This document shows, one piece after another, positions 1-7,467 of a stretch of DNA of 45,519 nucleotides. Position numbers and translations under genes: made by a program. Source of the DNA: DATCRE01 sp964235605 (lineage in GTDB: Bacteria; Bacteroidota; Bacteroidia; Cytophagales; Cyclobacteriaceae). The notes under the pieces were generated by a model that was not told where the DNA came from, did no database searches, and saw only the letters and a program-made list of their open reading frames with translations. The first letter of the stretch is position 1, and each line of letters starts with the position of its first letter. Location: positions 1-45,519 of the forward strand of contig CAXSCR010000038.1 in assembly GCA_964235605.1 (NCBI GenBank), read 5' to 3'.

Positions 1-568
1 TAGATGTAGGAGTTTTTTGGCTTAACATGTCAAAATATTTTTCCGCTGCTACATAATCTTTGTTGATCTCGTAATAAATGATTCCTTTGGCCAGCTTACT
101 ATGAAAAGAAGGATTATTCTGTCTCTCGATAATACTCAAGGCACTATCATATTGTTTTGTTAAGAAATAACAATTAACAAGATTATCATAAGCATCACAG
201 AAAGAACTATCAGCCTTAATTGCCCCATGAAAATAGATTAAAGCCATTTTCATCCGATTCTTTTGTAGACCTTGCTGAGATGTAAGTGATTGGCCGTCTA
301 AATAATGATTAAGGCTATCAAAGCCAACTGAGTAATGTTTTTTTGCCTTTGTGTTAGATGGTTCACAAGTCAATCTGCGGTATGGGTTAGCTTGGGTTTC
401 ATCTAACACGAGCTTTATAAGAAGGGGTGCGTAACCGTTATAATCAACATCGTAAATATGTAGTGCATGGCAATACACATGGCGGCAATAAGCGTATTTG
501 CGTTGCGCATTGACCTTAGAAATGAACGCAAAAAAAGTTAATGCGCAAGTTAATAACAGTATCCTCAT
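1..568 (-). CDS. secreted TPR-containing protein, 3' part cut by window edge
   Basis: An open frame on the minus strand starts at the ATG at 566-568 and runs 189 codons without a stop to the left edge, so the C-terminus is missing. The N-terminus (MRILLLTCALTFFAFISKVNA, cleavage after NAQ or nearby) is a clear signal peptide. The later residues (MALIYFHGAIKADSSFCDAY, then a block beginning NLVNCYFLTKQYDSALSII) have the alternating small and aromatic residues of tetratricopeptide repeats: G-A at helix A, Y-D-x-A at helix B. TPR proteins act as protein-protein scaffolds; a periplasmic or cell-surface location is inferred from the signal peptide. It is transcribed away from the phage-like island and looks like host sequence, so the island's left boundary probably lies between here and about 1075. 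No function can be named. Confidence 0.75.
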   Translation of the reverse strand, partial: MRILLLTCALTFFAFISKVNAQRKYAYCRHVYCHALHIYDVDYNGYAPLLIKLVLDETQANPYRRLTCEPSNTKAKKHYSVGFDSLNHYLDGQSLTSQQGLQKNRMKMALIYFHGAIKADSSFCDAYDNLVNCYFLTKQYDSALSIIERQNNPSFHSKLAKGIIYYEINKDYVAAEKYFDMLSQKTPTS

Positions 569-851
569 AATTATTTTTGGTAACCTTCAATTTGTTGTTC
601 AAATATTCGCAGGCACTATGTAAACATTGGTACAGGCCAGGCGGCACAATATTACGAATTATTGTTGTTTAGAGCACTTTGTTGCATTGAATACACCAGC
701 CAAAGAAAGGTAGACATGATCATTACTGTGTAATTTAAAACTAGCGATTAGCTAAGCATTAGAATGGCTGTAGTAATTCTACTTTTTCCCTTATTATTTT
801 TTTTAAGTAGAAAATTCGTTTTAGATAGTTATAGTATAGAAATAATAAAAC

Positions 852-1070
852 TTAAGAGGCCGCATTTCTGTTGCTGAATTTGAAAATCAAGAATACTATT
901 GTAGCTATAACTACACCAGGGAGTATTACAAATACGCTCGAATTATAGAAAAATAGGTCCATCCTCCAATACCTTTGAATTTGGCAATTTTCAGCCTGAC
1001 AAAACTGAAAGCCTGTTACCAAACCATTGGCAAAATTCTGACATTGAATAAATAATTGAATTATTTTCAA
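852..1070 (-). CDS. doubtful small membrane protein
   Basis: A 72-codon frame on the minus strand, divergent from the island's early promoter. Residues from about 44 to 65 (SSVFVILPGVVIATIVFLIF) could form one membrane helix followed by a basic tail (KFSNRNAAS), the plausible part of the protein. The N-terminal half has no recognisable features and no ribosome-binding site. Its start lies a few bases from the inverted repeat at 1073-1107, so a divergent promoter would have to share that site. It could be a small phage or host membrane peptide, or a chance frame in a non-coding interval. Confidence 0.25.
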   Translation of the reverse strand: MKIIQLFIQCQNFANGLVTGFQFCQAENCQIQRYWRMDLFFYNSSVFVILPGVVIATIVFLIFKFSNRNAAS

Positions 1071-1072
1071 AT

Positions 1073-1107
1073 ATAATCAAAACATATAAAACATTTGTTT
1101 TGATTAT
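1073..1107. promoter_or_regulatory. 12-bp inverted repeat, operator-like
   Basis: ATAATCAAAACA (1073-1084) and TGTTTTGATTAT (1096-1107) are perfect inverted repeats separated by 11 bp. The right arm covers the -33 element of the promoter at 1095-1124, so a protein bound here would block transcription of the island's early genes. The obvious candidate ligand is the XRE repressor encoded at 7007-7408. That assignment is inference from position. The left arm shares the 11-mer CAAAACATATA with the repressor's own upstream region (7532-7542). Confidence 0.5.
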
Positions 1108-1124
1108 TACGTTATATATCTTTG
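1095..1124 (+). promoter_or_regulatory. Bacteroidota-type promoter for the island's early genes
   Basis: TTG at 1095-1097, a 19-bp spacer, then TATCTTTG at 1117-1124 match the Bacteroidota primary sigma consensus TTG-N19-TAnnTTTG exactly. Transcription would start near 1131. That leaves a leader of about 230 nt, containing the structured segment at 1236-1336, before the first gene at 1359. The -33 element sits inside the inverted repeat at 1073-1107, implying repression. Confidence 0.6.
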
Positions 1125-1235
1125 TGTACCATCAATTACATCCTACACAAGATTTTCGAAACACAGACACTATGATTTGATTTGTACCCCAATAAATATG
1201 TCTTAATGCCAATTGCTGGTTTTAAGACTAATTAT

Positions 1236-1336
1236 GGCAGTGGTGGTCTAATTGTATAAGACAATGTGGAGCCATGTAGAGTACTACACAATAGCGACGA
1301 AGCATAAATGTGGTTTGAATCCAAGCACTGTCGCTA
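1236..1336 (+). ncRNA. structured leader RNA with competing stems, partly tRNA-like
   Basis: Two long-range stems are visible and cannot coexist. GGCAGTG (1236-1242) can pair with CACTGTC (1326-1332, one G-U), and TAGCGAC (1292-1298) can pair perfectly with GTCGCTA (1330-1336). They share bases 1330-1332. Inside lie a D-arm-like hairpin GTCT/AGAC (1246-1262), a hairpin TGTAG/CTACA, and GGTTTGAATCC (from 1312), which resembles a tRNA T-arm. No anticodon arm can be drawn, so this is not a normal tRNA. The position between promoter and first gene suggests a leader that switches folds, an attenuator, or a decayed tRNA from an attachment site. Function is not established. Confidence 0.35.
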
Positions 1337-1358
1337 ACTTTTCAACCTTAATAATATA

Positions 1359-1649
1359 ATGACTCCCAAAACAGTAACTATCAATTTAAAGGACAACTTG
1401 TACATCAGTTTAGATGGTACAACTCCTAAAAACGCAAAGAAGATGATTATGGGTTCACTGTCTTTTATGTCAGAAGATGAATCCAAATGGTACGTACAAA
1501 CAATAGGCGTAAGGTTTAAAAATTATTTAAGCAAGTCAAATCAAACTATGATGAGCGCTAAGAATTCATTGCGTTCAGCGATTGAATCACTTGTTATCAA
1601 GGGAATGGATCCGGAGAAGGTCAAGTTCAGTATTTACAGCATTAATTAA
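1359..1649 (+). CDS. unknown small island protein
   Basis: A 96-residue protein, first gene after the early promoter, starting MTPKTVTINLKDNLYISLDG. It has a basic, helical C-terminal half rich in Lys and Ser (SAKNSLRSAIESLVIKGMDP) and no signal peptide or membrane segment. I do not recognise a family. The gene is followed 12 bp later by the next frame in the same direction, consistent with an early operon of small phage proteins running to about 6926. A role in takeover of the host or in replication control would fit its position, but nothing in the sequence proves it. Confidence 0.6.
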   Translation: MTPKTVTINLKDNLYISLDGTTPKNAKKMIMGSLSFMSEDESKWYVQTIGVRFKNYLSKSNQTMMSAKNSLRSAIESLVIKGMDPEKVKFSIYSIN

Positions 1650-1661
1650 ACAATTTAAACG

Positions 1662-1859
1662 ATGGTAGGAAGCTTAGCGCCTGGGACAGATCATTTAGAT
1701 TGTGCCCCTTGGAATGAGATAAATGGTGGTCAAGTAGAGGCTGAATATAGCCCCGAAGAGGAAGCCGAGAAAGTATTGCTGATGGTTCTGTTCGAACCAG
1801 CGCAAACAATGAATGATAATGTTATTGGACGAAACAAAGAGAATAGACACTATGGATGA
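1662..1859 (+). CDS. unknown acidic small island protein
   Basis: A 65-residue frame beginning MVGSLAPGTDHLDCAPWNEI. It is acidic in the middle (YSPEEEAEKVLL) and has no signal peptide or membrane helix. It ends with TGA at 1857-1859, overlapping the ATG of the next gene (1852) by 8 bp, which is typical of translationally coupled phage genes. I do not recognise the family. The N-terminal residues up to about 20 look less protein-like than the middle, so an internal start is possible. Confidence 0.45.
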   Translation: MVGSLAPGTDHLDCAPWNEINGGQVEAEYSPEEEAEKVLLMVLFEPAQTMNDNVIGRNKENRHYG

Positions 1860-2028
1860 AAATGAATATTTAGTTACATGGACTATTGATATGTATGCTA
1901 ACAGTCATGAAGAAGCCGCAGAAAAAGCACTTAATATTCAGAGAAATACTGAATCGCTTGCAACTGTATTTGATGTTTTCGACAAAAGAACAATGGAGAA
2001 AGTTGAGGTCGATTTAATACCGGAATAA
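1852..2028 (+). CDS. small conserved phage/plasmid-type protein, 58 aa
   Basis: I start this gene at the ATG at 1852 (MDENEYLVTWTIDMYANSHE), although the frame is open back to 1813, because homologous small proteins begin close to this V-x-W-x-I-D motif. The start then overlaps the preceding stop by 8 bp. The pattern W-T-I-D-x-x-A-x-S-x-E-E-A-A-x-x-A and the later VFDVFDK recur in short uncharacterised proteins of phages and plasmids. Their function is unknown to me. Size, absence of membrane or export signals and position in a run of early genes point to a cytoplasmic phage accessory protein. Confidence 0.55.
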   Translation: MDENEYLVTWTIDMYANSHEEAAEKALNIQRNTESLATVFDVFDKRTMEKVEVDLIPE

Positions 2029-2086
2029 AAACTCTGTATACAAATAATACAAACATATAAACAGTAAGATTCGCATATAAAAATGA

Positions 2087-2434
2087 ATGATTAATGCATT
2101 TGAAGGTCAAACGGAAAAGCTTACTATAGAACAGATTACAATTGCAGAGCTGATTGCATTTGATTTAATGGAAAGAGTTGGTAGCGAGAGTGCAATCAAG
2201 TCTTGTGAAATGGTGACAAAATTAAAATCATTAGGTATACCAATAGATGATATCCTACTGAGAAAAATGATTAACTATATCAGAAGAAAGAAGCTCGTTA
2301 AAAATCTTATTGCTACTAGCTCTGGTTATTATGTCGAAAATGATCATAGTAAAATAAAAAAATATATGGACTCATTAACGCAAAGGGCAACCGCCATACT
2401 TGCAGTGAGAGATTCATTTCATCCAGCATTTTAA
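2087..2434 (+). CDS. putative winged-helix-like island protein
   Basis: A 115-residue basic protein. Residues 30-95 alternate helices and end in a pattern resembling the recognition helix and wing of a winged helix: LLRKMINYIRRKKLVKNLIA, then SSGYYV. The C-terminal segment (YMDSLTQRATAILAVRDSF) is a helix. Similar short proteins with this SxGYY wing and a following Y-x-x-S-L-x-x-R-A helix occur in Bacteroidota phages beside replication genes. DNA binding is therefore likely, perhaps origin recognition or helicase loading, but this is inference. It lies 10 bp upstream of the next gene and 58 bp after the previous one. Confidence 0.55.
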   Translation: MINAFEGQTEKLTIEQITIAELIAFDLMERVGSESAIKSCEMVTKLKSLGIPIDDILLRKMINYIRRKKLVKNLIATSSGYYVENDHSKIKKYMDSLTQRATAILAVRDSFHPAF

Positions 2435-2444
2435 AATATTTATC

Positions 2445-2909
2445 ATGAAAGATCTAGTTACAGTATCGCCAAAAACACGTGCTTTAAAGGAAGATTGTAA
2501 GCATGAAATCATGGTACCCTTTAGATTACAATCGGTAAAAGGGAGTGACCTTGTAGGCACCAGGTGCGAATCGTGCTATTCAATTGCGGAATGGGGCAAA
2601 GAAGGCGATGAATCTATAGAAAATGAATTCAAACCTGCTGAAGTAGTGAAGGACTATAGTGTTAAAACTTTTGAAGCTGTAGTAATCAATCTCTTGGCTA
2701 TCAAAGATAAAATGGATCAAATGGAGTTCATATTCAAGCATGGAAAAGACATGTTTGGTATAACCGTTACAAGTTCTCCAGAAAAAGTAAGCAAGGCGCT
2801 CGCAAAGCCAACTGTCATTGTAGGTAAGACAGCAATCATAAATTACACACAAGCGGGTGTGAATGGAATTCCGTTAGACGGAAAAGTTAAATCACTTAAA
2901 AAAAATTAA
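2445..2909 (+). CDS. unknown island protein with one Cys-x-x-Cys pair
   Basis: A 154-residue protein. Residues 36-45 hold a single C-E-S-C pair (GTRCESCYSIAEW). One pair is too few for a complete zinc ribbon, although an additional Cys at about 18 and a His at about 20 could complete a metal site (CKHE...CESC). The rest alternates helical charged segments with a beta-rich C-terminus ending in Lys. It lies 7 bp before the clamp gene and 10 bp after the preceding gene, so it is co-transcribed with them. No family is recognised; a nucleic-acid role is suggested only by context and the possible metal site. Confidence 0.5.
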   Translation: MKDLVTVSPKTRALKEDCKHEIMVPFRLQSVKGSDLVGTRCESCYSIAEWGKEGDESIENEFKPAEVVKDYSVKTFEAVVINLLAIKDKMDQMEFIFKHGKDMFGITVTSSPEKVSKALAKPTVIVGKTAIINYTQAGVNGIPLDGKVKSLKKN

Positions 2910-2916
2910 TCTCATT

Positions 2917-4137
2917 ATGCCAGAAATATTAGAAGCCACAGCAGTGGCAAGGGAAGATATTGCCTATAAAAATAACCGAGTTGTTGATTCCAAAACCAAA
3001 GAGACGGTAAAGGATCTGCTTGTTAAAGTAAATTGGTTAATTAAATGTATCGAATCAAAACCAGTAGTTCCTATTTTGGAGAATATATTATTCTTCAATG
3101 GGGCAATATTTTCAACTACCCTTGCTACGTCAGCAATGTACTTAACTTCCATAAAAGGGTTTTTCTGTTTTCCAGCTAAAAAGCTATTAACTATTCTTAA
3201 GACCCTTGATAAGTCTGATGTTGTATCCTTCAACCTTGTTAGCGAAAATGAAATTGAAGTTGTTGTGAATGGTGAATCCATTTTCGGGTTTGATACTGAA
3301 GATCCGACTGATTTTCCAAAGGTCGATAAATGTGATATTGTCATTGCAGAGTTTCCTGACGCCCAAGATATAGCGCAGTTAGTAGTAGTTAAGGACTATA
3401 CAAGTAACGATCAGCTACGTCCAGCACAATGCGCAGTATTTATGGACAATAACAATATTGTTGGCACTAATGGACATTGGCTTTCTTACAAGAAGTGCCT
3501 TAGTACGATTTTCAATGAGGATAACTTTCAAGTTCTGTTTTCACAGAAGGCGATTGATTTAATATCCACATTTAAGCATGCGACAGTAAAGCGAAACACC
3601 AATAACCGGTATGTAATGGTTAAGGAAACCAACAGGGCTGTTGTATTCAATAATATCGATGAGAAGTATCCGGATTTCAAAAGAGTTATTCCTGAAACTA
3701 ACAACGTTTTTGTGACCATCAGCAAAAAGAACCTTGAGCGTGCAGTTAACCTGGCATTACTTGCAAGCAATAAATTTAATCATCAAGGTGCATTTACAAT
3801 TACACATAATAGCAGGGAAATTAATCTAAGGGCTGAAGATAATGACTTTGGTGAAAGATACTCTGGTAAGATTGCAATTGATGATCTTAAATGGATACCC
3901 AAAGAGTGGACCGAGGTAGTCAATCAAACGGATCAACTTATTGATGTAAAGCATATCGAGATGCTTGTACCTGGTGAGACCGTATTTGAAATAGGTTTCA
4001 ACCTTAAGTTCCTGCAATTCATTTTAAAATCGATTGAAGGAGATAAGGTTACTATGGCAATGTCAGCGCCTAATAGAGCTATGGTCATGAATAATGATCT
4101 ATTACTAATGCCGGTGATGCTTGATAGAGACCTATGA
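2917..4137 (+). CDS. dnaN-like: DNA polymerase sliding clamp (beta/DnaN type) encoded by the island
   Basis: A 406-residue homologue of the bacterial beta clamp, the ring that holds DNA polymerase on the template. After a 40-residue N-terminal extension come the typical SKPVVPILENILF strand, the first domain ending near FGFDTEDPTDFPKV, the middle domain (FSQKAIDLIS; EKYPDFKRVIP) and the third domain (NLERAVNLALLASNKF). It ends MPVMLDRDL, where cellular clamps carry the MPM-R-L/MPVML tail that lines the partner-binding pocket. Cellular clamps are about 365-375 residues, so the extra length lies at the N-terminus. No polymerase gene is visible nearby; the clamp may recruit the host polymerase. 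Clamp genes of this kind are uncommon in phages. Confidence 0.85.
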   Translation: MPEILEATAVAREDIAYKNNRVVDSKTKETVKDLLVKVNWLIKCIESKPVVPILENILFFNGAIFSTTLATSAMYLTSIKGFFCFPAKKLLTILKTLDKSDVVSFNLVSENEIEVVVNGESIFGFDTEDPTDFPKVDKCDIVIAEFPDAQDIAQLVVVKDYTSNDQLRPAQCAVFMDNNNIVGTNGHWLSYKKCLSTIFNEDNFQVLFSQKAIDLISTFKHATVKRNTNNRYVMVKETNRAVVFNNIDEKYPDFKRVIPETNNVFVTISKKNLERAVNLALLASNKFNHQGAFTITHNSREINLRAEDNDFGERYSGKIAIDDLKWIPKEWTEVVNQTDQLIDVKHIEMLVPGETVFEIGFNLKFLQFILKSIEGDKVTMAMSAPNRAMVMNNDLLLMPVMLDRDL

Positions 4138-4206
4138 CAGTTGATCATTAAAACCATAGGATTTTTCCCCTTTATATTTTTTTAAAGATTTAACCAAAAT
4201 ATTTAT

Positions 4207-4929
4207 ATGCAAATATTAAAACAAGAAACTGAAATCGTCGAAGTACCAAAACCTAAAATACAAATAAGATCTATTGTCGTTGACACATTTACGGCCTTTC
4301 AGAAAAATCAAGTTTTTGATAAATGGGAGGATGGTAAAGTAAAGCTTGATGAATGGAAAGATTTTGGTGTAGAGATGGTGAACTTCGTTCGCGCACTTAT
4401 CTCTATGGGATTTACATGTGTTGGAGTCGTTGGCGGTATTGGCACTGGCAAGAGCTATGGAATGAAGAAGCTACCGTCAAAAACTAATATCTGGTTCAAT
4501 GCAGATGACAAAGAGTGTACATATAAAGGTGGTAAAGCCGAATATGGTACCCGTGAAGAACCAACGCCGTTCCAAATTAAAGCTAAGTCTTACGATGACG
4601 TTATCAAAACTGTAGAGAAGATCAAAGGAAAAGGCAGATTCGCTCCAAGACCGATAGCTTTCCTAATTGGGCACACTGAAGAATACAAATCAGGAGACAC
4701 AACCCGTCAAAGGCTCAAGACTATTGGCAAGATATCTAAGATGGAAATCGAGGATATGCTTACCATGTGTTACTACACTGAAGTTACACCAAATGGTATT
4801 GGGGCAGATTACAAATTAAGAACCCAAAACAACGGTCGGAATAATGGCCGGACAATGGAAGAACAACACAAAGAGTTATTCATTGACAATGATTTCTCTG
4901 AGATCATACGATCATTCGATGCGTACTAA
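4207..4929 (+). CDS. phage P-loop ATPase, Sak4/AAA_24-like
   Basis: A 240-residue nucleotide-binding protein. Walker A is GGIGTGKS (residues 76-83). A sensor-like segment AFLIGHTEEYKSG is followed by RQRLKTIGKI, as in the AAA_24/Sak4-like proteins that many phages encode next to an SSB. Sak4 proteins are RecA-related ATPases that promote annealing of single-stranded DNA. The strand SIVVDTFTAF (residues 22-31) looks like their Walker B strand, yet here it precedes Walker A instead of following it, so the fold appears circularly permuted. The next gene encodes an SSB-like protein, supporting a recombination or annealing role. Related annotations call such proteins simply ATP-binding protein. 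Confidence 0.7.
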   Translation: MQILKQETEIVEVPKPKIQIRSIVVDTFTAFQKNQVFDKWEDGKVKLDEWKDFGVEMVNFVRALISMGFTCVGVVGGIGTGKSYGMKKLPSKTNIWFNADDKECTYKGGKAEYGTREEPTPFQIKAKSYDDVIKTVEKIKGKGRFAPRPIAFLIGHTEEYKSGDTTRQRLKTIGKISKMEIEDMLTMCYYTEVTPNGIGADYKLRTQNNGRNNGRTMEEQHKELFIDNDFSEIIRSFDAY

Positions 4930-4977
4930 AGTATTTCTAAACTAATCAATTCATTTTTAAAAAACACAAAACAATTT

Positions 4978-5778
4978 ATGGCGATTAAAGGAAACGAAGC
5001 GTCCGAGGGAGGTTCACAAGTTAAATTATACACAGGGATAGGATCATTCCGTGTAGTGGCAGTAAATCCAACTCAGGAACAGTTGAAGGCACTTGGATAC
5101 AAGGCTGAAAAAGAACCTGTTTATAAAGATGAGAAACACGGTTCACGTGTTGTCTTTCATATTGAAGCAATAGCACCCGGTGGTGATAAGATAAAAACCA
5201 ATATCGCTTTCTTCATTAAAGACAAAAGGCGCACAGATATTTTCATCAATAAGATTGGTAAGTTCAGCAAAGATCAGACAAAGGTTTTAGGAGAAGCACG
5301 AAATCCTTATGAGGGAGAAATTGAATTGTTAAACTTCATTGCTGACTGGGCTAATGTTAACCAGAAGAAGGAGGAGGAACTTTACCTCGATTCAATTGAC
5401 AGGATTGCAACAACGGGTGACGTATCAGAAATTAGCCAAATTTTATTGGCAAGAAAAGATAACATCTTCAAGGCGCTTGCAGTTGTACAAGACGGCAAGT
5501 ATCAGAGGGTTTATTCTAAGAGAACAGCCAGAAGCTGGTCAACAGACTACTCATACCTACACAAATCCCTGGTTGAGAACAAAGATTATATTAAGGAAGA
5601 TCTTGGAGGTATTGATTTCGCAGTCTACGTACCATCACAATTCATTTTAAAGCCATGGACAGGCTCTGTAGGAGCTTTGGCTACCGCAGCATTCGTAACA
5701 TCACAATCAAACGGTAACGGTCACGCTACGGCTGGCAGCGAAGCTGCAGCGGCTGATGATGATGACCTTCCATTCTAA
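4978..5778 (+). CDS. SSB-like single-stranded DNA-binding protein
   Basis: A 266-residue protein whose last residues are DDDDLPF, the acidic tip with terminal Pro-Phe by which SSB proteins contact helicases, nucleases and primases. A low-complexity Gly/Asn/Ala/Ser linker (about 235-258) precedes the tip, as in SSBs. The first 100 residues are beta-rich (FRVVAVN, RVVFHIEAIAPGG, KTNIAFFIKDKR) and could form an OB fold; residues 110-220 are more helical. Length and layout resemble the larger phage ssDNA-binding proteins, not cellular SSB (about 110-180 residues). It follows the Sak4-like ATPase by 48 bp and is ended by a terminator at 5786-5814. Family assignment rests mainly on the tail and the neighbour. 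Confidence 0.7.
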   Translation: MAIKGNEASEGGSQVKLYTGIGSFRVVAVNPTQEQLKALGYKAEKEPVYKDEKHGSRVVFHIEAIAPGGDKIKTNIAFFIKDKRRTDIFINKIGKFSKDQTKVLGEARNPYEGEIELLNFIADWANVNQKKEEELYLDSIDRIATTGDVSEISQILLARKDNIFKALAVVQDGKYQRVYSKRTARSWSTDYSYLHKSLVENKDYIKEDLGGIDFAVYVPSQFILKPWTGSVGALATAAFVTSQSNGNGHATAGSEAAAADDDDLPF

Positions 5779-5785
5779 AATCCAT

Positions 5786-5814
5786 AAGGGAGGGAATTTC
5801 TCTCCCTTTTTATT
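5786..5814 (+). terminator. intrinsic terminator after the SSB-like gene
   Basis: AAGGGAG (5786-5792) pairs with CTCCCTT (5802-5808), extended by three inner pairs around a three-base loop, and is followed by a T-rich tract. It lies between the SSB-like gene and the frame at 5827 on the same strand, so it would set a step-down in expression within the operon. Confidence 0.75.
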
Positions 5815-5826
5815 AAAAAATAAATT

Positions 5827-6093
5827 ATGCTAACCCTTAGGGAATATTATAAGCCGGAGCATCTGACAGATATGTCTGAGCTACTAACACTTCATCTACT
5901 CAATAAGCACGAACACAAAAAGGGTATACTGATGATTAAAAGATTCGGAACCAATAATGCGGAGTACTTTGGAATGAATGACAGAACTATTCTTCAAAAG
6001 TCTTTAGCATATTATAATTCCCTACCTAAAACATCAGCATGCTGGTTCTATACAGAAGACTTAATTAAACGAAACGAAATATGCCCAGAATAA
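5827..6093 (+). CDS. unknown island protein, 88 aa
   Basis: An 88-residue soluble protein starting MLTLREYYKPEHLTDMSELL, rich in Leu, Asn and aromatic residues, with no export signal or cysteine motif. Its stop (6091-6093) overlaps the ATG of the DUF932 gene (6081) by 13 bp, so the two are probably translationally coupled and may act together. No family is recognised. Confidence 0.55.
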   Translation: MLTLREYYKPEHLTDMSELLTLHLLNKHEHKKGILMIKRFGTNNAEYFGMNDRTILQKSLAYYNSLPKTSACWFYTEDLIKRNEICPE

Positions 6094-6926
6094 GACCACA
6101 TCAACTCGCTACACCATTATCTCCAACCCTTGACTGGGATGTTAATATTCATAATGTTACTTCTAATAATATAGAAGCGTCAAACTACAAGGCTATCCAT
6201 AGAAATGATAATGGTCAATTGCTAAATATTTCAAAGAAGAGCTACTATCCAGCTACGAATGACAAGTTTTTGGAGATCGTTCATAAGATACATGAGATGA
6301 CATCATTTACTATTTGTGGGTATTCGGAATTTGGCGGAGGCAAAAAAGTACTTGCCTATCTTAAAAATCAAGAGCCGATGAAAATCGGGGATTTCACCAC
6401 TGAAAATTACATGATCGTTGGGAATTCATTTGATTGCTCTACTGGATTTTTCACGGGCATATCAAATATTGTATTGAGATGTACCAACCAATTTAGTCGG
6501 ATTAACGTTAAAACTAACATCAGGCATAACTCGAAATTAATGGTCAATTTAGATCACTTAGTAAAGTTTTATCATGATTATACCGACCAGGAATCTGAAC
6601 TAAAGAAGAGATTCGAGGTTTGGAATGGCATTAGCGTATCGGATGAGCTAATAGATTTATTTGTTGATGATGTCCTTGAAATTGAGGATAAAAACAAAAT
6701 TAGCACTGTGAAGGAGAATCAGCGGGACGATTTATTTCAATCTATAAATAGGGAGATGTTAGAAATGGGCAAGAATGCTTATGGATTATTTAATGGTTTA
6801 ACACATTACACTACACATATAAAAACTTCACGCGAAAAAATATTTGGCGGAGTTTTTGGTGTAGCATCTACTCTTAATTTAAGAGGATATCGATCATTGA
6901 CACAACATGTCGCTGAGTTAATATAA
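6081..6926 (+). CDS. DUF932-family phage/plasmid-like protein
   Basis: A 281-residue protein with the layout of DUF932. An N-terminal strand region is followed by KKSYYPATNDKFLEIVHKI (in the family, R-Y-x-P-V-x-N-x-E-F). Then come GGGKKVLAYLKN (family: GGxxVWAxxxL), YMIVGNSFDCSTGFFTGISN (family: LLLxNSHDGSxAxxxxxT) and VLRCTNQF (family: VVCxNTL). Proteins of this family are common on phages, plasmids and integrative elements beside recombination genes; their biochemical role is not established. The start overlaps the preceding stop by 13 bp. A recombination or DNA-repair accessory role is inferred from the neighbouring Sak4-like and SSB-like genes. Confidence 0.75.
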   Translation: MPRIRPHQLATPLSPTLDWDVNIHNVTSNNIEASNYKAIHRNDNGQLLNISKKSYYPATNDKFLEIVHKIHEMTSFTICGYSEFGGGKKVLAYLKNQEPMKIGDFTTENYMIVGNSFDCSTGFFTGISNIVLRCTNQFSRINVKTNIRHNSKLMVNLDHLVKFYHDYTDQESELKKRFEVWNGISVSDELIDLFVDDVLEIEDKNKISTVKENQRDDLFQSINREMLEMGKNAYGLFNGLTHYTTHIKTSREKIFGGVFGVASTLNLRGYRSLTQHVAELI

Positions 6927-7006
6927 TTTTGGATTTCAGAACTATTAAAAATAGGTAAAGGATTAATAATTTAACCCCCCAATGACCGGCTTTATAAAGG
7001 AGAAAG

Positions 7007-7408
7007 TTATTTCTTCTTTATTGCCAGGTCAATTAACTTGCTGTTATCAGACCTGATCCGTTCCATTTCAGCATTTAGGTTCTGAAATTTCTTATCCCAC
7101 TTCTTTTCGAGTGCTTTTTCAGCCTCCAATTTAGCCTGGGCAAATGCGTTCTTAACATCGTCTGATTTCGTTGGTTTGCCCTCATTGTAGAAGAGCCAGT
7201 TGAAATTAACATCAGGATATCTATCAGCTATACGCTGCATGAAGTCTGCTGATGGGATTGCACCATCATTTTCAATGATGGATAATCCTGCTTGGGTAGT
7301 TTTAAGCGCATCAGAAAGTTCCTTTTGAGTTAATCCAAGCACTTGAGACCTTAGTTCTTTTAGGCGCTTTCCGATAGTACTTGAAGTTTCAGATTTTTTC
7401 TTTGGCAT
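7007..7408 (-). CDS. XRE-family repressor
   Basis: A 133-residue DNA-binding protein transcribed against the rest of the island. Residues 13-68 form an HTH_3/XRE domain (GKRLKELRSQVLGLTQKELS, then TTQAGLSIIENDGAIPSADF). Residues 92-130 are a charged, probably coiled-coil tail (EKALEKKWDKKFQNLNAEME), suggesting dimerisation. There is no peptidase domain, so LexA-like self-cleavage is not expected. Orientation, family and position between two divergent blocks make it the likely lysogenic repressor of the island. Its promoter at 7468-7497 contains a 10-bp direct repeat spaced 20 bp, a plausible autoregulatory operator. Its left neighbour converges on it with an 80-bp gap. Confidence 0.8.
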   Translation of the reverse strand: MPKKKSETSSTIGKRLKELRSQVLGLTQKELSDALKTTQAGLSIIENDGAIPSADFMQRIADRYPDVNFNWLFYNEGKPTKSDDVKNAFAQAKLEAEKALEKKWDKKFQNLNAEMERIRSDNSKLIDLAIKKK

Positions 7409-7467
7409 GGTTGAATGGGTTTATGTGGGGAATTTTAATAGAAATCCTTTTAACGTTAACAATAGTG

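Noticed and set aside
1236..1332. A functional tRNA in the island leader
   Set aside because: Acceptor-, D- and T-like parts are present, but no anticodon arm with a seven-base loop can be drawn and the T-stem has a mismatch. I keep it only as a structured RNA.
570..1350. Second copy of the tRNA-Lys 3' end as attL
   Set aside because: No stretch matching the 3' half of the tRNA was found, so integration into this tRNA is not shown.
5339..5650. 103-residue frame inside the SSB-like gene
   Set aside because: Fully contained in another frame of a well-supported gene; Arg/Ser-rich shadow.
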